Positions 25,469 to 35,384 of a DNA stretch of 64,000 nucleotides are shown piece by piece (position 1 is the first letter of the stretch; the number at the start of each line of letters is the position of its first letter). Source of the DNA: Amycolatopsis saalfeldensis. Its GTDB lineage: Bacteria > Actinomycetota > Actinomycetes > Mycobacteriales > Pseudonocardiaceae. The stretch lies in contig NZ_FOEF01000008.1 of the NCBI RefSeq assembly GCF_900110575.1, forward strand, positions 248,001 to 312,000, given 5' to 3'. The position numbers were made by a program, and so were the translations under genes. A model generated the notes under the pieces. The model was not told the origin of the DNA and ran no database searches. It was given only the letters and a program-made list of their open reading frames with translations.

Positions 25469-26707
25469 ATGGGTGCCGAGGTGGTCATCGAAGGTCTCAC
25501 GAAGTCCTTCGGCAGGCAGGCCATCTGGCGGGACGTCACGCTGACCCTGCCGCCCGGCGAGGTGTCCGCGATGCTCGGCCCGTCGGGAACCGGCAAGTCC
25601 GTGTTCCTGAAGTCGATGATCGGACTGCTCAAGCCCGACCGCGGGCGCTGCGTGATCAACGGCGTCGACATCGTCACGTGCTCCGAGCACAAGCTGTACG
25701 AGATCCGGAAGCTCTTCGGCGTGCTGTTCCAGGACGGCGCGCTGTTCGGCTCCATGAACCTCTACGACAACGTCGCCTTCCCGCTGCGGGAGCACACCAA
25801 GAAGTCCGAGACCGAGATCCGCCGCATCGTCAGCGAGAAGCTGGAGATGACCGGCCTCGCCGGCGCGGACAAGAAGCTCCCCGGCGAGATCTCCGGCGGT
25901 ATGCGCAAGCGCGCCGGCCTCGCCCGCGCCCTGGTGCTCGACCCGCAGATCATCCTGGTCGACGAGCCGGACTCCGGTCTCGACCCGGTGCGCACCGCGT
26001 ACATCTCGCAGCTGCTGATCGACCTGAACACGCAGATCGACGCGACGATCCTGATCGTCACCCACAACATCAACCTGGCCCGCACCGTGCCGGACAACCT
26101 GGGCATGCTGTTCCGCAAGGAGCTGGTCATGTTCGGCCCGCGCGAGGTGCTGCTGACCAGCGACGAGCCCGTGGTCGAGCAGTTCCTCAACGGCCGCAAG
26201 CGCGGTCCCATCGGCATGTCCGAGGAGAAGGACTCCGCGACGATGGAGCGCGAGGAGGCCGAGGCCGCGGCCGGGCACTCCGACGGTTCCCCGGACGAGG
26301 ACGTCCGCGGCGTCGTCGCGCAGATGCAGCCCAGCCCCGGCCTGCCGGAGCGCGTGGGCGCCCGCCGCCGGATGGACCGCGTGATGCGGATCCTGCACAC
26401 CCTCCCGGCCGCCGCGCAGGAAGGGATCATCGAGTCCCTTTCGCCGGAAGAGCAGCGGCATTACAACGTGCGCCCGAGCCACGGCGCGCCCGTCGCGGCG
26501 CCCGCCCGGCACGGCCTCGCGGACACCCAGCAGATCCCGCGGGTCACCGGCCCCGTGCCCAGCCAGCACCAGGGCGAGCTGCCCGCCGACCAGGTCGCCC
26601 GGATCCCGGGCGGCTGGAGCGGCAACCCCGGCAATCCCGGCAACACGGGTGAAGCCCCGAGACCGGGCTCCGGCTACCCGCCCAGGAACGGGCCAGGTGG
26701 CGCGTGA
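25469..26707 (+). CDS. mkl: MCE-system ABC ATPase (Mkl/MlaF type)
   Basis: 412 aa from the ATG at 25469, which has TGGAGG 5 nt upstream. ATPase motifs: Walker A GPSGTGKS (37-44), Q-loop FQDGALF (about 88), signature ISGGMRKRAGLARAL (141 on), Walker B IILVDEPDSGLDP (161-173), H-loop VTHN. Beyond residue 250 comes a charged segment, a conserved-looking MDRVMRILHTLPAAAQEGIIESL block and a Pro/Gly-rich tail. It powers the lipid importer built by the YrbE permeases and Mce proteins downstream. The stop overlaps yrbEA by 4 nt. M. tuberculosis mkl lies at the equivalent rplL-rpoB position but without mce genes. Confidence 0.95.
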   Translation: MGAEVVIEGLTKSFGRQAIWRDVTLTLPPGEVSAMLGPSGTGKSVFLKSMIGLLKPDRGRCVINGVDIVTCSEHKLYEIRKLFGVLFQDGALFGSMNLYDNVAFPLREHTKKSETEIRRIVSEKLEMTGLAGADKKLPGEISGGMRKRAGLARALVLDPQIILVDEPDSGLDPVRTAYISQLLIDLNTQIDATILIVTHNINLARTVPDNLGMLFRKELVMFGPREVLLTSDEPVVEQFLNGRKRGPIGMSEEKDSATMEREEAEAAAGHSDGSPDEDVRGVVAQMQPSPGLPERVGARRRMDRVMRILHTLPAAAQEGIIESLSPEEQRHYNVRPSHGAPVAAPARHGLADTQQIPRVTGPVPSQHQGELPADQVARIPGGWSGNPGNPGNTGEAPRPGSGYPPRNGPGGA

Positions 26708-27501
26708 GCTCCGACGCGACGCAGGCGAAGAAGATCCCGGGCTACGGCATGCTCCGCGAGACCGGGAACCTGTTCGCCCTCGGCCTCGACATCATCCGGG
26801 GCCTGTTCCAGCGCCCGTTCCAGCTGCGGGAGTTCATCCAGCAGTCGTGGTTCATCGCGAGCGTGACGATCCTGCCGACGGCACTCGTCGCGATCCCGTT
26901 CGGCGCGGTCATCTCGCTGCAGTTCGGCTCGCTCGCGCGTCAGCTCGGCGCGCAGTCCTACACCGGCGCGGGCTCGGTGCTCGCCACCGTGCAGCAGGCC
27001 AGCCCGCTGGTCACCGCGCTGCTGGTGGCCGGCGCGGGCGGCAGCGCGGTCTGCGCCGACATCGGCGCCCGGACCATCCGCGAGGAGATCGACGCGATGG
27101 AGGTGCTGGGCGTCTCCGCGGTCCAGCGCCTGATCGTGCCCCGCGCGCTGGCCATGATGCTGATCGCGTTGCTGCTCAACGGCATGGTCAGCGTCATCGG
27201 CGTGCTCGGCGGCTACTTCTTCAACGTCATCCTCCAGGGCGGCACCCCGGGTGCGTACCTGGCGAGCTTCTCCGCGCTGGCGCAGCTGCCCGACCTCTGG
27301 GTCGGTGAGATCAAAGCGCTGATCTTCGGGTTCATCGCCGCGGTGGTGGCCGCCTACCGGGGCCTGCACCCGAGCGGCGGCCCGAAGGGCGTCGGCGACG
27401 CCGTGAACCAGTCCGTCGTCATCACCTTCCTGCTGCTGTTCGTCGTGAACTTCGTGATCACGCTGATCTACCTGCAGATCGTGCCCGGAAAGCTGGACTA
27501 G
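26704..27501 (+). CDS. yrbEA: MCE-system permease YrbEA (MlaE family)
   Basis: 265 aa from the GTG overlapping the mkl stop. MlaE-family permease: FQRPFQLREFIQQSWFIASVTILPTALVAIPFGAVISLQFG, then GAGGSAVCADIGARTIREEIDAMEVLGVSAVQRLIVPR, the coupling EExDAxxxMG-type motif that contacts the ATPase, and several membrane helices. It forms the inner-membrane channel with YrbEB. The two-nucleotide gap to the next gene indicates one operon. Confidence 0.94.
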   Translation: MSSDATQAKKIPGYGMLRETGNLFALGLDIIRGLFQRPFQLREFIQQSWFIASVTILPTALVAIPFGAVISLQFGSLARQLGAQSYTGAGSVLATVQQASPLVTALLVAGAGGSAVCADIGARTIREEIDAMEVLGVSAVQRLIVPRALAMMLIALLLNGMVSVIGVLGGYFFNVILQGGTPGAYLASFSALAQLPDLWVGEIKALIFGFIAAVVAAYRGLHPSGGPKGVGDAVNQSVVITFLLLFVVNFVITLIYLQIVPGKLD

Positions 27502-27503
27502 CC

Positions 27504-28340
27504 ATGACGTTCATCGCGGGGGCCAAGCGGTTCGCGAACCGCCCGCTCCAGACCCTGGACACGCTCGGCGACCAGATGTCGTTCTACGGCCGGGCGCTGC
27601 TCTGGACGCCGCGGACGCTGCGTCGCTACATGAAGGAAGTGCTGCGCCTGCTGGCCGAGGTCAGCTTCGGCTCCGGCTCGCTCGCCGTCATCGGCGGCAC
27701 GGTCGGCGTGATGGTCGGCCTGACGCTGTTCACCGGCGTCCTGGTCGGCCTGCAGGGCTACTCGGCCCTGAACTCGATCGGCACCTCGGCGTTCACCGGC
27801 TTCCTGACCGCGTTCTTCAACACCCGCGAGATCGCGCCGCTGGTCGCCGGGCTCGCCTTGAGCGCGACGGTCGGCGCCGGGTTCACCGCGCAGCTCGGCG
27901 CGATGCGGATCTCCGAGGAGATCGACGCGCTCGAGGTGATGGGCGTGCCGAGCCTGCCGTACCTGGTGACCACGCGGATCATCGCCGGCTTCGTCGCCGT
28001 GATCCCGCTGTACATCATCGGCCTGCTCAGCTCGTATCTCGCCTCGCGGCTGGTCGTTATCTACATCTACAACCAGTCCGCCGGCACCTACGACCATTAC
28101 TTCGACCTCTTCCTACCTCCACAGGACGTGTTGTACTCGTTCATCAAGGTGCTGATCTTCAGCGTCTTGATCATTCTTTCGCACTGCTACTTCGGCTACC
28201 GGGCCTCCGGCGGGCCGGCCGGGGTCGGCGTGGCGGTCGGCAAGGCGGTGCGCCTGAGCATCGTCACGGTTTCGATCGTGAACTTCTTCATCGGTTTCGC
28301 TATCTGGGGGACCGACGTCACGGTGAGGATTGCGGGATGA
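27504..28340 (+). CDS. yrbEB: MCE-system permease YrbEB (MlaE family)
   Basis: 278 aa. It is paralogous to YrbEA: SFGSGSLAVIGGTVGVMVGLTLFTGVLVGLQGYSALN region, GAGFTAQLGAMRISEEIDALEVMGV coupling motif, and C-terminal membrane helices ending near GTDVTVRIAG. It is the second half of the permease heterodimer. Its stop overlaps the mceA ATG by 4 nt. Confidence 0.94.
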   Translation: MTFIAGAKRFANRPLQTLDTLGDQMSFYGRALLWTPRTLRRYMKEVLRLLAEVSFGSGSLAVIGGTVGVMVGLTLFTGVLVGLQGYSALNSIGTSAFTGFLTAFFNTREIAPLVAGLALSATVGAGFTAQLGAMRISEEIDALEVMGVPSLPYLVTTRIIAGFVAVIPLYIIGLLSSYLASRLVVIYIYNQSAGTYDHYFDLFLPPQDVLYSFIKVLIFSVLIILSHCYFGYRASGGPAGVGVAVGKAVRLSIVTVSIVNFFIGFAIWGTDVTVRIAG

Positions 28341-29671
28341 TCGCACTACGGCGCAGGCTGCTCGGCCTGCTGCTCGTGGCCCTGCTGGTGGGGGGCATCG
28401 CGCTGAGCATCGCCCTGTACAACAAGTCGTTCACCAGCTTCGTCACCGTGAAGCTCGAGGCCGACAGCATCGGCAACCAGCTGCTCAAGCAGTCGGACGT
28501 GAAGGTGCGCGGGCTGATCGTCGGCTCCGTCGACGACATCACGGTGACCAACGACGGCGCCGAGCTGACCCTGCGGCTCGACCCGGCGTCGGCGAAGCTG
28601 ATCCCGCAGAACGTGTCCGCGCGGTTCCTGCCGAAGACGCTGTTCGGCGAGCGGTACGTCTCGCTGGAGATCCCGAAGGACCCGTCCACGCAGACGCTGG
28701 CCACCGGCGACGTGATCCCGCAGGACCGCACGTCCAGCGCGATCGACCTGGAGCAGGCGTTCGAGCACCTGCTGCCGGTGCTGCAGGCCGTGCAGCCGCA
28801 GAAGCTTTCGAGCACGCTCACCGCGATCTCGACCGCGCTGCAGGGCCGCGGCAAGCCCCTCGGCGACACGCTTTCCCAGCTGGGCGACTACATCGGCCAG
28901 CTGAACCCGCACGAGCCACAGCTGCAGCACGACCTCAAGGCGCTCGCGCAGTTCTCCGGGAACCTGAGCAACTCCGCGCCGGACCTGGTGCAGAGCCTCG
29001 ACAACCTGAGCACGACCACCCGCACCGTGGTGGACGAGCAGCAGAACCTGTCGAGCCTCTACGGCAGCCTGACCACGGCCTCGCAGGACCTGCAGACGTT
29101 CCTGGACAACAACGAGCAGAACATCATCAGCCTGGCGAGCACCGCGCGCCCGACTGCCGAGCTGCTGGCCAAGTACGCGCCCGAGTACCCGTGCGTGATC
29201 GGCCAGATGGCGAAGATGGTGCCGGTGATCGACAAGGCGCTGGGCAAGGGCACCGGCCAGCCCGGCCTGCACGCGACCATCGAGGTGGTGGTCAACCGCG
29301 GGCCGTACAAGGCGGGCCAGGACGAACCGCGGTTCGACGACAAGCGCGGCCCCCGCTGTTACGACCTGAACCCGGCGCCGAACCCGTTCCCGCAGGATCC
29401 GCCGGACGGCGCGTTCAAGGACGGCACCACCCACACGACCGCGCCCAAGACGGTCGGCGAGGGCCTGAACCCGGCCAACTTCAAGGCCGACGTGGCCAAC
29501 AGCCTCGGCGGCGGCGCGGCGGGCGGCAACCCGGCCTACTCGACCGGTGAGAACGAGTTCCTGTCGCAGCTGGTCGGGCCGCAGGTCGGCATGCCGGCGA
29601 GTGACTTCCCGGGCTGGGGCGCACTGCTCGTCGGCCCGCTCTACCGAGGCGCGGAGGTGACGGTCAAGTGA
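28337..29671 (+). CDS. mceA: MCE family protein MceA
   Basis: 444 aa. An N-terminal membrane anchor (LLGLLLVALLVGGIALSIALYN) is followed by the MCE/MlaD domain (VTVKLEADSIGNQLLKQSDVKVRGLIVGSVDDI, FGERYVSLEIP) and a long helical region (about residues 130-300) expected to form the shaft of a lipid tunnel. The C-terminal part has YAPEYPCVIGQMAKM and a Pro-rich tail. It is the first of six Mce subunits; all starts and stops in the cluster overlap, so expression is stoichiometric. Confidence 0.93.
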   Translation: MIALRRRLLGLLLVALLVGGIALSIALYNKSFTSFVTVKLEADSIGNQLLKQSDVKVRGLIVGSVDDITVTNDGAELTLRLDPASAKLIPQNVSARFLPKTLFGERYVSLEIPKDPSTQTLATGDVIPQDRTSSAIDLEQAFEHLLPVLQAVQPQKLSSTLTAISTALQGRGKPLGDTLSQLGDYIGQLNPHEPQLQHDLKALAQFSGNLSNSAPDLVQSLDNLSTTTRTVVDEQQNLSSLYGSLTTASQDLQTFLDNNEQNIISLASTARPTAELLAKYAPEYPCVIGQMAKMVPVIDKALGKGTGQPGLHATIEVVVNRGPYKAGQDEPRFDDKRGPRCYDLNPAPNPFPQDPPDGAFKDGTTHTTAPKTVGEGLNPANFKADVANSLGGGAAGGNPAYSTGENEFLSQLVGPQVGMPASDFPGWGALLVGPLYRGAEVTVK

Positions 29672-30699
29672 GGGGCCTGCTCGCGCCGCTGATCAAGCTG
29701 CTGGTCTTCGTGGTGGTCACCGTGCTGTTCACCACGGTCCTCGGCATCAGCATCGCGAACATCAACACCACCAGCACCAACGAGTACTCGGCGCGGTTCA
29801 CCGACGCGACGCTGCTGCTGCCCAACGACGACGTCCGCATCGCCGGCGTCCGCGTGGGGCAGGTCAAGGACGTCAAGATCGTGGACAAGCGCCAGGCGCA
29901 GGTGGACTTCGAGGTGGACACCGGGCTCAAGCTGCCGGCCGGCGTCACCGCGCAGATCAAGTTCCGCAACCTGGTCGGCCAGCGTTACGTCTCGCTCGGC
30001 GAGGGCGGCAACACCGGCGGCGCGATGCTCCAGCCCGGCGGCACCATCCCGCTGGAGCGGACCACGCCGGCGCTGGACCTCACCGAGCTGTTCAACGGGT
30101 TCAAGCCGCTGTTCACGGCGCTGAACCCGGACGACGTCAACAAGCTCTCCTACGAGGTCATCCAGGTCCTGCAGGGCGAGGGCGGCACCGTGGAGAGCCT
30201 GCTGTCGCACACCGCTTCGCTGACCACCGCGATCGCCGACAAGGACCAGGTCATCGGCGAGGTCATCGACAACCTCAACTCGGTGCTCGACACGGTGAAC
30301 GCGCACACGCCGCAGCTGTCCGACCTGATCGTGAAGCTGCAGCAGCTGGTGTCCGGCCTGGCCGCCGACCGCAAGCCGATCGGCGACGCGATCGCGGGCC
30401 TCGGCAACCTGGCCACCACGACCGCCGGCCTGCTCGGCGACGCCAGGGCGCCGCTGAAGGACGACATCAGCGCGCTCGGCACGCTCACCAGCCGGCTCGA
30501 CCAGAACCAGCCGGACCTAGAGCACTTCATCCAGTTCCTGCCGCAGAAGGTCAGCGCGCTGACCCGCACCGCGGACTACGGCTCGTGGTTCAACTTCTAC
30601 GCGTGCGAGATGAAGGGGAGCGTTGCCCTGCCTCCGCTGATCAACCAGCCGATCGACGTCCCGCTCCTGCCCTCGAACCGCGAGAGGTGCAGCGGATGA
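29668..30699 (+). CDS. mceB: MCE family protein MceB
   Basis: 343 aa from the GTG overlapping the mceA stop. N-terminal anchor (LIKLLVFVVVTVLFTTVLGISIANI), MCE domain (YSARFTDATLLLPNDDVRIAGVRVGQVKDV, VGQRYVSLGEG), then a long coiled helical region (about 125-290). The end NFYACEMKGSVALPPL is typical of MceB. Substrate class (sterol or lipid) is inferred from the family. Confidence 0.93.
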   Translation: MRGLLAPLIKLLVFVVVTVLFTTVLGISIANINTTSTNEYSARFTDATLLLPNDDVRIAGVRVGQVKDVKIVDKRQAQVDFEVDTGLKLPAGVTAQIKFRNLVGQRYVSLGEGGNTGGAMLQPGGTIPLERTTPALDLTELFNGFKPLFTALNPDDVNKLSYEVIQVLQGEGGTVESLLSHTASLTTAIADKDQVIGEVIDNLNSVLDTVNAHTPQLSDLIVKLQQLVSGLAADRKPIGDAIAGLGNLATTTAGLLGDARAPLKDDISALGTLTSRLDQNQPDLEHFIQFLPQKVSALTRTADYGSWFNFYACEMKGSVALPPLINQPIDVPLLPSNRERCSG

Positions 30700-31682
30700 A
30701 GTCGTTCCAGAAACGCAATCCCGTGCCGATCGCGCTGGTCGGCCTCGCGGTGCTCGTGCTCGGCTTCATCGCCGCGCTGAACTCCGACAGCCTCCCGATC
30801 ATCGGCGGCGGCACCACCTACAGCGCCGAGTTCTCCGAGGCCGCCGGACTGGCCACGGACAACGACGTGCGGGTGGCCGGCGTCAAGGTCGGCAAGGTGT
30901 CCGCGATCAAGATCGACGGCGCGAGCGTCAAGGTGTCGTTCAAGGTCAAGGACGCCTGGCTCGGCGACAAGACCACGGCGGCGATCAAGATCAAGACGCT
31001 GCTCGGCCAGAAGTACCTGTCGCTGGACCCGCAGGGCGTGGGCACGCTGAACCCGGACCAGGCGATCCCCCGGGACCGCACGATGTCGCCGTTCGACGTG
31101 CTCGACGCCTTCCGCGGCCTGTCCCAGACGGTCGACAACATCAACACCGACCAGCTCGCGCAGAGTTTCGACGCCATCACCCAGACCTTCGCCAACACCC
31201 CGGCGGACGTGAAGGGCGCGCTCTCGGGCCTGTCGAAGCTGTCGGACACCATCGCGAAACGCGACTCGCAGCTGTCGAACCTGCTCGCCAACACCCGTGA
31301 GGTGTCCCAGACGCTGGTCGACCGCGACGCCGAGGTGACCAAGCTGATCACCGACGGAAACCAGCTGCTGGACGAGGTGTCGAAGCGCGAGCAGGCGATC
31401 AGCGCCCTGCTCGACGGCTCGCGCCAGCTGGCCACGCAGCTGCAGGGCCTGGTCGACGACAACGACAAGCAGCTGGACCCGGTGCTCACGAACCTCGACC
31501 AGCTGACCTCGATGCTGCAGCGCAACCAGGACTCGCTGGCCCAGGGCATCGCGAAGTTCGCCCCGTTCATCCGGGTGTTCACCAACACCATCGGCACCGG
31601 GCACTGGTTCGACAACTACATCTGCGGTCTGGTGCTGCCCTCGGTCGGCCCGCTCAACCAAGAGGGGTGTTACTCGAAATGA
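30696..31682 (+). CDS. mceC: MCE family protein MceC
   Basis: 328 aa from the ATG at 30696, which overlaps the mceB stop; the longer upstream frame is an artefact. Anchor IALVGLAVLVLGFIAALNS, MCE domain YSAEFSEAAGLATDNDVRVAGVKVGKVSAIKI and LGQKYLSLDPQG, then extended helices to about 300. The C-terminus has the GHWFDNYICGLVLP motif. Confidence 0.93.
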   Translation: MKSFQKRNPVPIALVGLAVLVLGFIAALNSDSLPIIGGGTTYSAEFSEAAGLATDNDVRVAGVKVGKVSAIKIDGASVKVSFKVKDAWLGDKTTAAIKIKTLLGQKYLSLDPQGVGTLNPDQAIPRDRTMSPFDVLDAFRGLSQTVDNINTDQLAQSFDAITQTFANTPADVKGALSGLSKLSDTIAKRDSQLSNLLANTREVSQTLVDRDAEVTKLITDGNQLLDEVSKREQAISALLDGSRQLATQLQGLVDDNDKQLDPVLTNLDQLTSMLQRNQDSLAQGIAKFAPFIRVFTNTIGTGHWFDNYICGLVLPSVGPLNQEGCYSK

Positions 31683-32857
31683 CCGACACCCGCTTCGGCC
31701 AGTCCCTCACCCGCGGCTTCACCATCGCGATCGTGCTCGCGCTGGTGGTCGCCGGTGGCCTCTGGTGGACGCTCAAGGACGCCGGGCGCACCCACCTGAC
31801 CGCGTACTTCTCCGGCGCCGTCGGCCTGTACGAGGGCAACAGCGTCCGGATGCTCGGCGTGGACATGGGCACCGTCACCAAGATCCAGCCGATGGGCAAC
31901 CAGGTCCGCGTCGACTTCGAGTACGACCGCTCGATCCCGGTGCCCGCCGACGCGAAGGCGCTGATCGTGGCGCCGTCGCTGGTCAGCGACCGCTACGTGC
32001 AGCTGGCCCCGGCCTACACCGGCGGCCCGCAGATCTCCGACGGCGCCGTGATCCCGTTGAGCCGCACCGAAGTGCCGCTGGAGGTCGACCAGCTCGCCGC
32101 CAGCCTCGCGAAGGTGAGCGAGACGCTCGGCCCGAACGGCGCCAACAAGAACGGTTCGCTCTCGGACCTGCTGAACACCGCGGCGAAGAACCTCGACGGC
32201 AACGGCCAGGCCCTGCACGACACGATCACCAAGCTGGGCCAGGCGTCGGGCACGTTGGCGGGCAACAAGGACGACCTGTTCCAGACCGTCCAGAACCTCG
32301 GCCAGTTCTCCCAAACGCTGGTGAACAGCGACGGCCAGGTGCGCCAGTTCGAGAGCCAGCTGGCCGACGTCAGCGGCTATCTGGCGGGGGAGAAGGACAA
32401 TCTCGCCGCCACGGTGCAGCAGCTGGGCACCACGCTGACTTCGGTGCAGAGCTTCATCGAGCAGAACCGCGGCCGGCTGAAGTCCAATGTGGACAAGCTG
32501 GCCAGCGTCACCAAGGTGCTGGTCGACCAGCGCAGCGCGCTCGCCGAGATCCTCGACGTCGCGCCCGTGGGCCTGTCGAACCTGGTGAACGTCTACAACG
32601 GCTCGTCCGGCACGCTCGACGCCCGGCCGAACCTCAACGAGCTGACCGCGCCGCCGCTGGTGATGGTCTGCAACCTGCTCAAGCAGACCGACGCGACCAA
32701 GGCCCTGCTCGGCAGCGCGTGCGACGGTGTCGCCGGCGTGGTCAACGGGCTGGTGCCGCTGCCGTCGACGGCGCAGGTGCTGCAGTCGCTGCAGAACGGC
32801 AAACTGCCGCCACTCCCGCTCCCGCTCGCGGGCCAGGTCTACGGGACGGGGAGCTGA
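31679..32857 (+). CDS. mceD: MCE family protein MceD
   Basis: 392 aa from the ATG at 31679 overlapping the mceC stop. Anchor FTIAIVLALVVAGGLWWTL, MCE domain LTAYFSGAVGLYEGNSVRMLGVDMGTVTKI and LVSDRYVQLAPAYTGG, helical shaft, then a Leu/Pro-rich tail ending near LPLPLAGQVYGTG. It is one ring of the tunnel complex. Confidence 0.93.
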   Translation: MTDTRFGQSLTRGFTIAIVLALVVAGGLWWTLKDAGRTHLTAYFSGAVGLYEGNSVRMLGVDMGTVTKIQPMGNQVRVDFEYDRSIPVPADAKALIVAPSLVSDRYVQLAPAYTGGPQISDGAVIPLSRTEVPLEVDQLAASLAKVSETLGPNGANKNGSLSDLLNTAAKNLDGNGQALHDTITKLGQASGTLAGNKDDLFQTVQNLGQFSQTLVNSDGQVRQFESQLADVSGYLAGEKDNLAATVQQLGTTLTSVQSFIEQNRGRLKSNVDKLASVTKVLVDQRSALAEILDVAPVGLSNLVNVYNGSSGTLDARPNLNELTAPPLVMVCNLLKQTDATKALLGSACDGVAGVVNGLVPLPSTAQVLQSLQNGKLPPLPLPLAGQVYGTGS

Positions 32858-32859
32858 TC

Positions 32860-34086
32860 GTGAAGCGACTCACGAAGTTCGCCGGCGCCGGGGTGGTCAC
32901 CACGGTGTCCGCGCTGGTGCTGAGCGGCTGCGGGTTCAGCGGCATCTACGACGTGCCGCTGCCCGGCGGCGCCGACCTCGGCAGCCACCCGTACACGGTG
33001 AAGGTGCAGTTCCAGGACGTGCTCGACCTCGTGCCGCAGGCCGGGGTGAAGGTGAACGAGGTGCCGGTGGGGCGCGTCGAGTCGATCGGGCTCACGCCGG
33101 ACCACTGGCACGCCGAGGTGACCCTCCAGGTCAACGGCGACGTGAAGCTCCCGGCCAACACGCTGGCGAACGTGAAGCAGTCGAGCCTGCTCGGCGAGAA
33201 GTACGTGGAGCTGTCCTCGCCCGGCGGGACCGAGGCGCAGGGGAAGCTGGCGGACAACGCCACCATCCCGCTCGCCCGCACCGGCCGTGACGTCGAGGTG
33301 GAAGAGGTGCTCGGCGCGCTGTCGCTGCTGCTCAACGGCGGTGGTGTCGCCCAGCTGAACACCATCACCAAGGAGCTGAACAACGCGACGGCCGGCAAGG
33401 AGCCGGACATCAAGGCGCTGCTGGACAACGCCAACGAGCTGGTGACCAACCTCGACCAGCAGTCGTCGAACATCACGCGCGCGCTCGACGGGCTGAACCG
33501 GCTTTCGATGACGCTGAAGGACCAGAAGGACAAGCTGGTCGGCGCCGTCGACAACCTCGGCCCCGGCCTCGGCGTGCTGGAGCAGCAGCGCGGCCAGCTC
33601 GTGACGATGCTGAACGCGCTGAACAACCTCTCCGGCGTCGCGACCGACACGGTGAACAAGAGCAAGGCGGACCTCGTGGCCGACCTCAAGGCCCTCACCC
33701 CGACGCTGCAGAAACTCGGCGAGGCGGGCAACGACCTGCCGAAGGCGCTGCAGATCCTGCTGACGTTCCCGTTCAGCGACCAGGCCTACAACGACGTGAA
33801 GGGCGACTACTTCAACCTCTTCGCGAAGGTCGACCTGAACCTGAAGGACATCATCGACAACCTCGGCAGCAGCCGGCAGAACGGGCTCTCCGGGATCCTG
33901 CCGGTGCCCGGCCTGACCGGCGGGGTCAGCGGCACGCCGGGCAACCAGGCGCCGCCGTTGCCGATCCCGGGCCAGACCGGTTCGGGCTCGCAGCCGAACG
34001 CTTCCGGCGGACAGGGCGGCGGGCAGCCGCAGCAGCAGAGCGGTCTCGCGGGCCTGTTCGGCCTGCTTTCGGGAGGAGCGGGCTGA
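32860..34086 (+). CDS. mceE: MCE family lipoprotein MceE
   Basis: 408 aa from the GTG at 32860. The signal peptide ends in the lipobox LSGC (Cys about residue 25), so this is the lipidated subunit (LprK-type), as the fifth mce gene usually is. MCE domain: YTVKVQFQDVLDLVPQAGVKVNEVPVGRVESI, LLGEKYVELSSPGG. The helical region is followed by a Gly/Gln/Pro-rich tail (about residues 345-408). It overlaps mceF by 1 nt (TGATG). Confidence 0.94.
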   Translation: MKRLTKFAGAGVVTTVSALVLSGCGFSGIYDVPLPGGADLGSHPYTVKVQFQDVLDLVPQAGVKVNEVPVGRVESIGLTPDHWHAEVTLQVNGDVKLPANTLANVKQSSLLGEKYVELSSPGGTEAQGKLADNATIPLARTGRDVEVEEVLGALSLLLNGGGVAQLNTITKELNNATAGKEPDIKALLDNANELVTNLDQQSSNITRALDGLNRLSMTLKDQKDKLVGAVDNLGPGLGVLEQQRGQLVTMLNALNNLSGVATDTVNKSKADLVADLKALTPTLQKLGEAGNDLPKALQILLTFPFSDQAYNDVKGDYFNLFAKVDLNLKDIIDNLGSSRQNGLSGILPVPGLTGGVSGTPGNQAPPLPIPGQTGSGSQPNASGGQGGGQPQQQSGLAGLFGLLSGGAG

Positions 34087-35348
34087 TGCTGCTGCGCAAG
34101 ACGAAGGTCCAGCTGGTGGCGTTCGCGATCATCTCGATCGTGGCGCTGGTGTACGCGCTGATCCGGTTCGCCGGGCTCGGCACGGTGTTCGGCGGCAGCG
34201 GCTACACGGTGAAACTCGAGCTCAACACCTCGGGCGGCATCTTCACCAACGCCGAGGTGACCTACCGCGGCTTCAACATCGGGCGCGTCGGGCCGCTGCG
34301 GCTGACCCAGACCGGGCTCGAGGCGGACCTGAACATCGACCCGTCGGCGCCGCAGGTGCCCTCGAACCTCGCCGTGGTGGTCGCGAACCGGTCCGCGGTC
34401 GGCGAGCAGTACGTCGACCTGCAGCCGAAGGTGGACAGCGGCCCGTACCTGGCGGCGGGCTCGGTGATCCCGGCGGCGAAGACGTCCACGCCGGTGAGCA
34501 CCGACCAGCTGCTCTCGGACCTCGACACGCTCGCCGCTTCGGTGCCGACGAACTCGCTGCGCACCGTCGTCGACGAGTCCTACGACGCGTTCCGCGGCAC
34601 CGGCGGCGACCTGCAGACGTTGCTGGACACCGCGCGCAGCTTCACCACCACCGCGCAGCAGTACCTGCCGCAGACCGTCAACCTGCTGGACGCCGGCGGC
34701 CAGGTGCTGGACACGCAGAACCACGAGGCCGCCAACTTCGCCGACTTCTCGAAGAGCCTCAACGAGCTGACCGGCACGCTGAAGAGCTCGGACCCGCAGC
34801 TGCGCAAGCTGATCGGCATCACGCCGCAGGTGGCGAACCAGATCACCCAGGTGATCACGGAGACCGGGCCCGGGCTGGGCGCGCTGGTGGCGAACCTGCT
34901 GACCACCGCGAACCTCACCGTGACCCGCCTCGACGGCATCGAGCAGGGCCTGGTGACCTACCCGGCGCTGGCGGCCGCGGGGCCCAGCGTCGCGCCGGGC
35001 GACGGCACCGCGCACCTCGGGCTGGTGCTCAACCTGTTCAACCCGCCCTCGTGCACCAAGGGTTATCTGCCGTACAGCCAGTACCGCACCGGGGCGGACC
35101 TCGCGGCGCGGCCGGCGGACGACAACGCCTACTGCGCCGAGCCGAAGGGCAGCCCGATCAACGTCCGCGGCTCCCAGAACGCGCCGTACAACGGCGTTCC
35201 GGTCGCGCCGTCGCAGCAGGACGTGAACAACAACGCCGGGCGGCCCGCGCAGGAGCTGCAGGACCAGCGCGACGCGCAGGTGCCGGGCGTAGCCGGGAGC
35301 CCGGGTGTCTCGTTGAACAGCCTGGGAGCGCTGCTCGGGCTCGGCTGA
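34086..35348 (+). CDS. mceF: MCE family protein MceF
   Basis: 420 aa. Anchor VQLVAFAIISIVALVYALIRFAG, MCE domain YTVKLELNTSGGIFTNAEVTYRGFNIGRVGPL, VGEQYVDLQPK, and a helical shaft. A Cys-containing C-terminus (FNPPSCTKGYLPYSQY) precedes a polar tail. Last of the six Mce subunits. Confidence 0.93.
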   Translation: MLLRKTKVQLVAFAIISIVALVYALIRFAGLGTVFGGSGYTVKLELNTSGGIFTNAEVTYRGFNIGRVGPLRLTQTGLEADLNIDPSAPQVPSNLAVVVANRSAVGEQYVDLQPKVDSGPYLAAGSVIPAAKTSTPVSTDQLLSDLDTLAASVPTNSLRTVVDESYDAFRGTGGDLQTLLDTARSFTTTAQQYLPQTVNLLDAGGQVLDTQNHEAANFADFSKSLNELTGTLKSSDPQLRKLIGITPQVANQITQVITETGPGLGALVANLLTTANLTVTRLDGIEQGLVTYPALAAAGPSVAPGDGTAHLGLVLNLFNPPSCTKGYLPYSQYRTGADLAARPADDNAYCAEPKGSPINVRGSQNAPYNGVPVAPSQQDVNNNAGRPAQELQDQRDAQVPGVAGSPGVSLNSLGALLGLG

Positions 35349-35384
35349 CATGGATTTGATGACCGTTACCTACTCTGGAGCGTT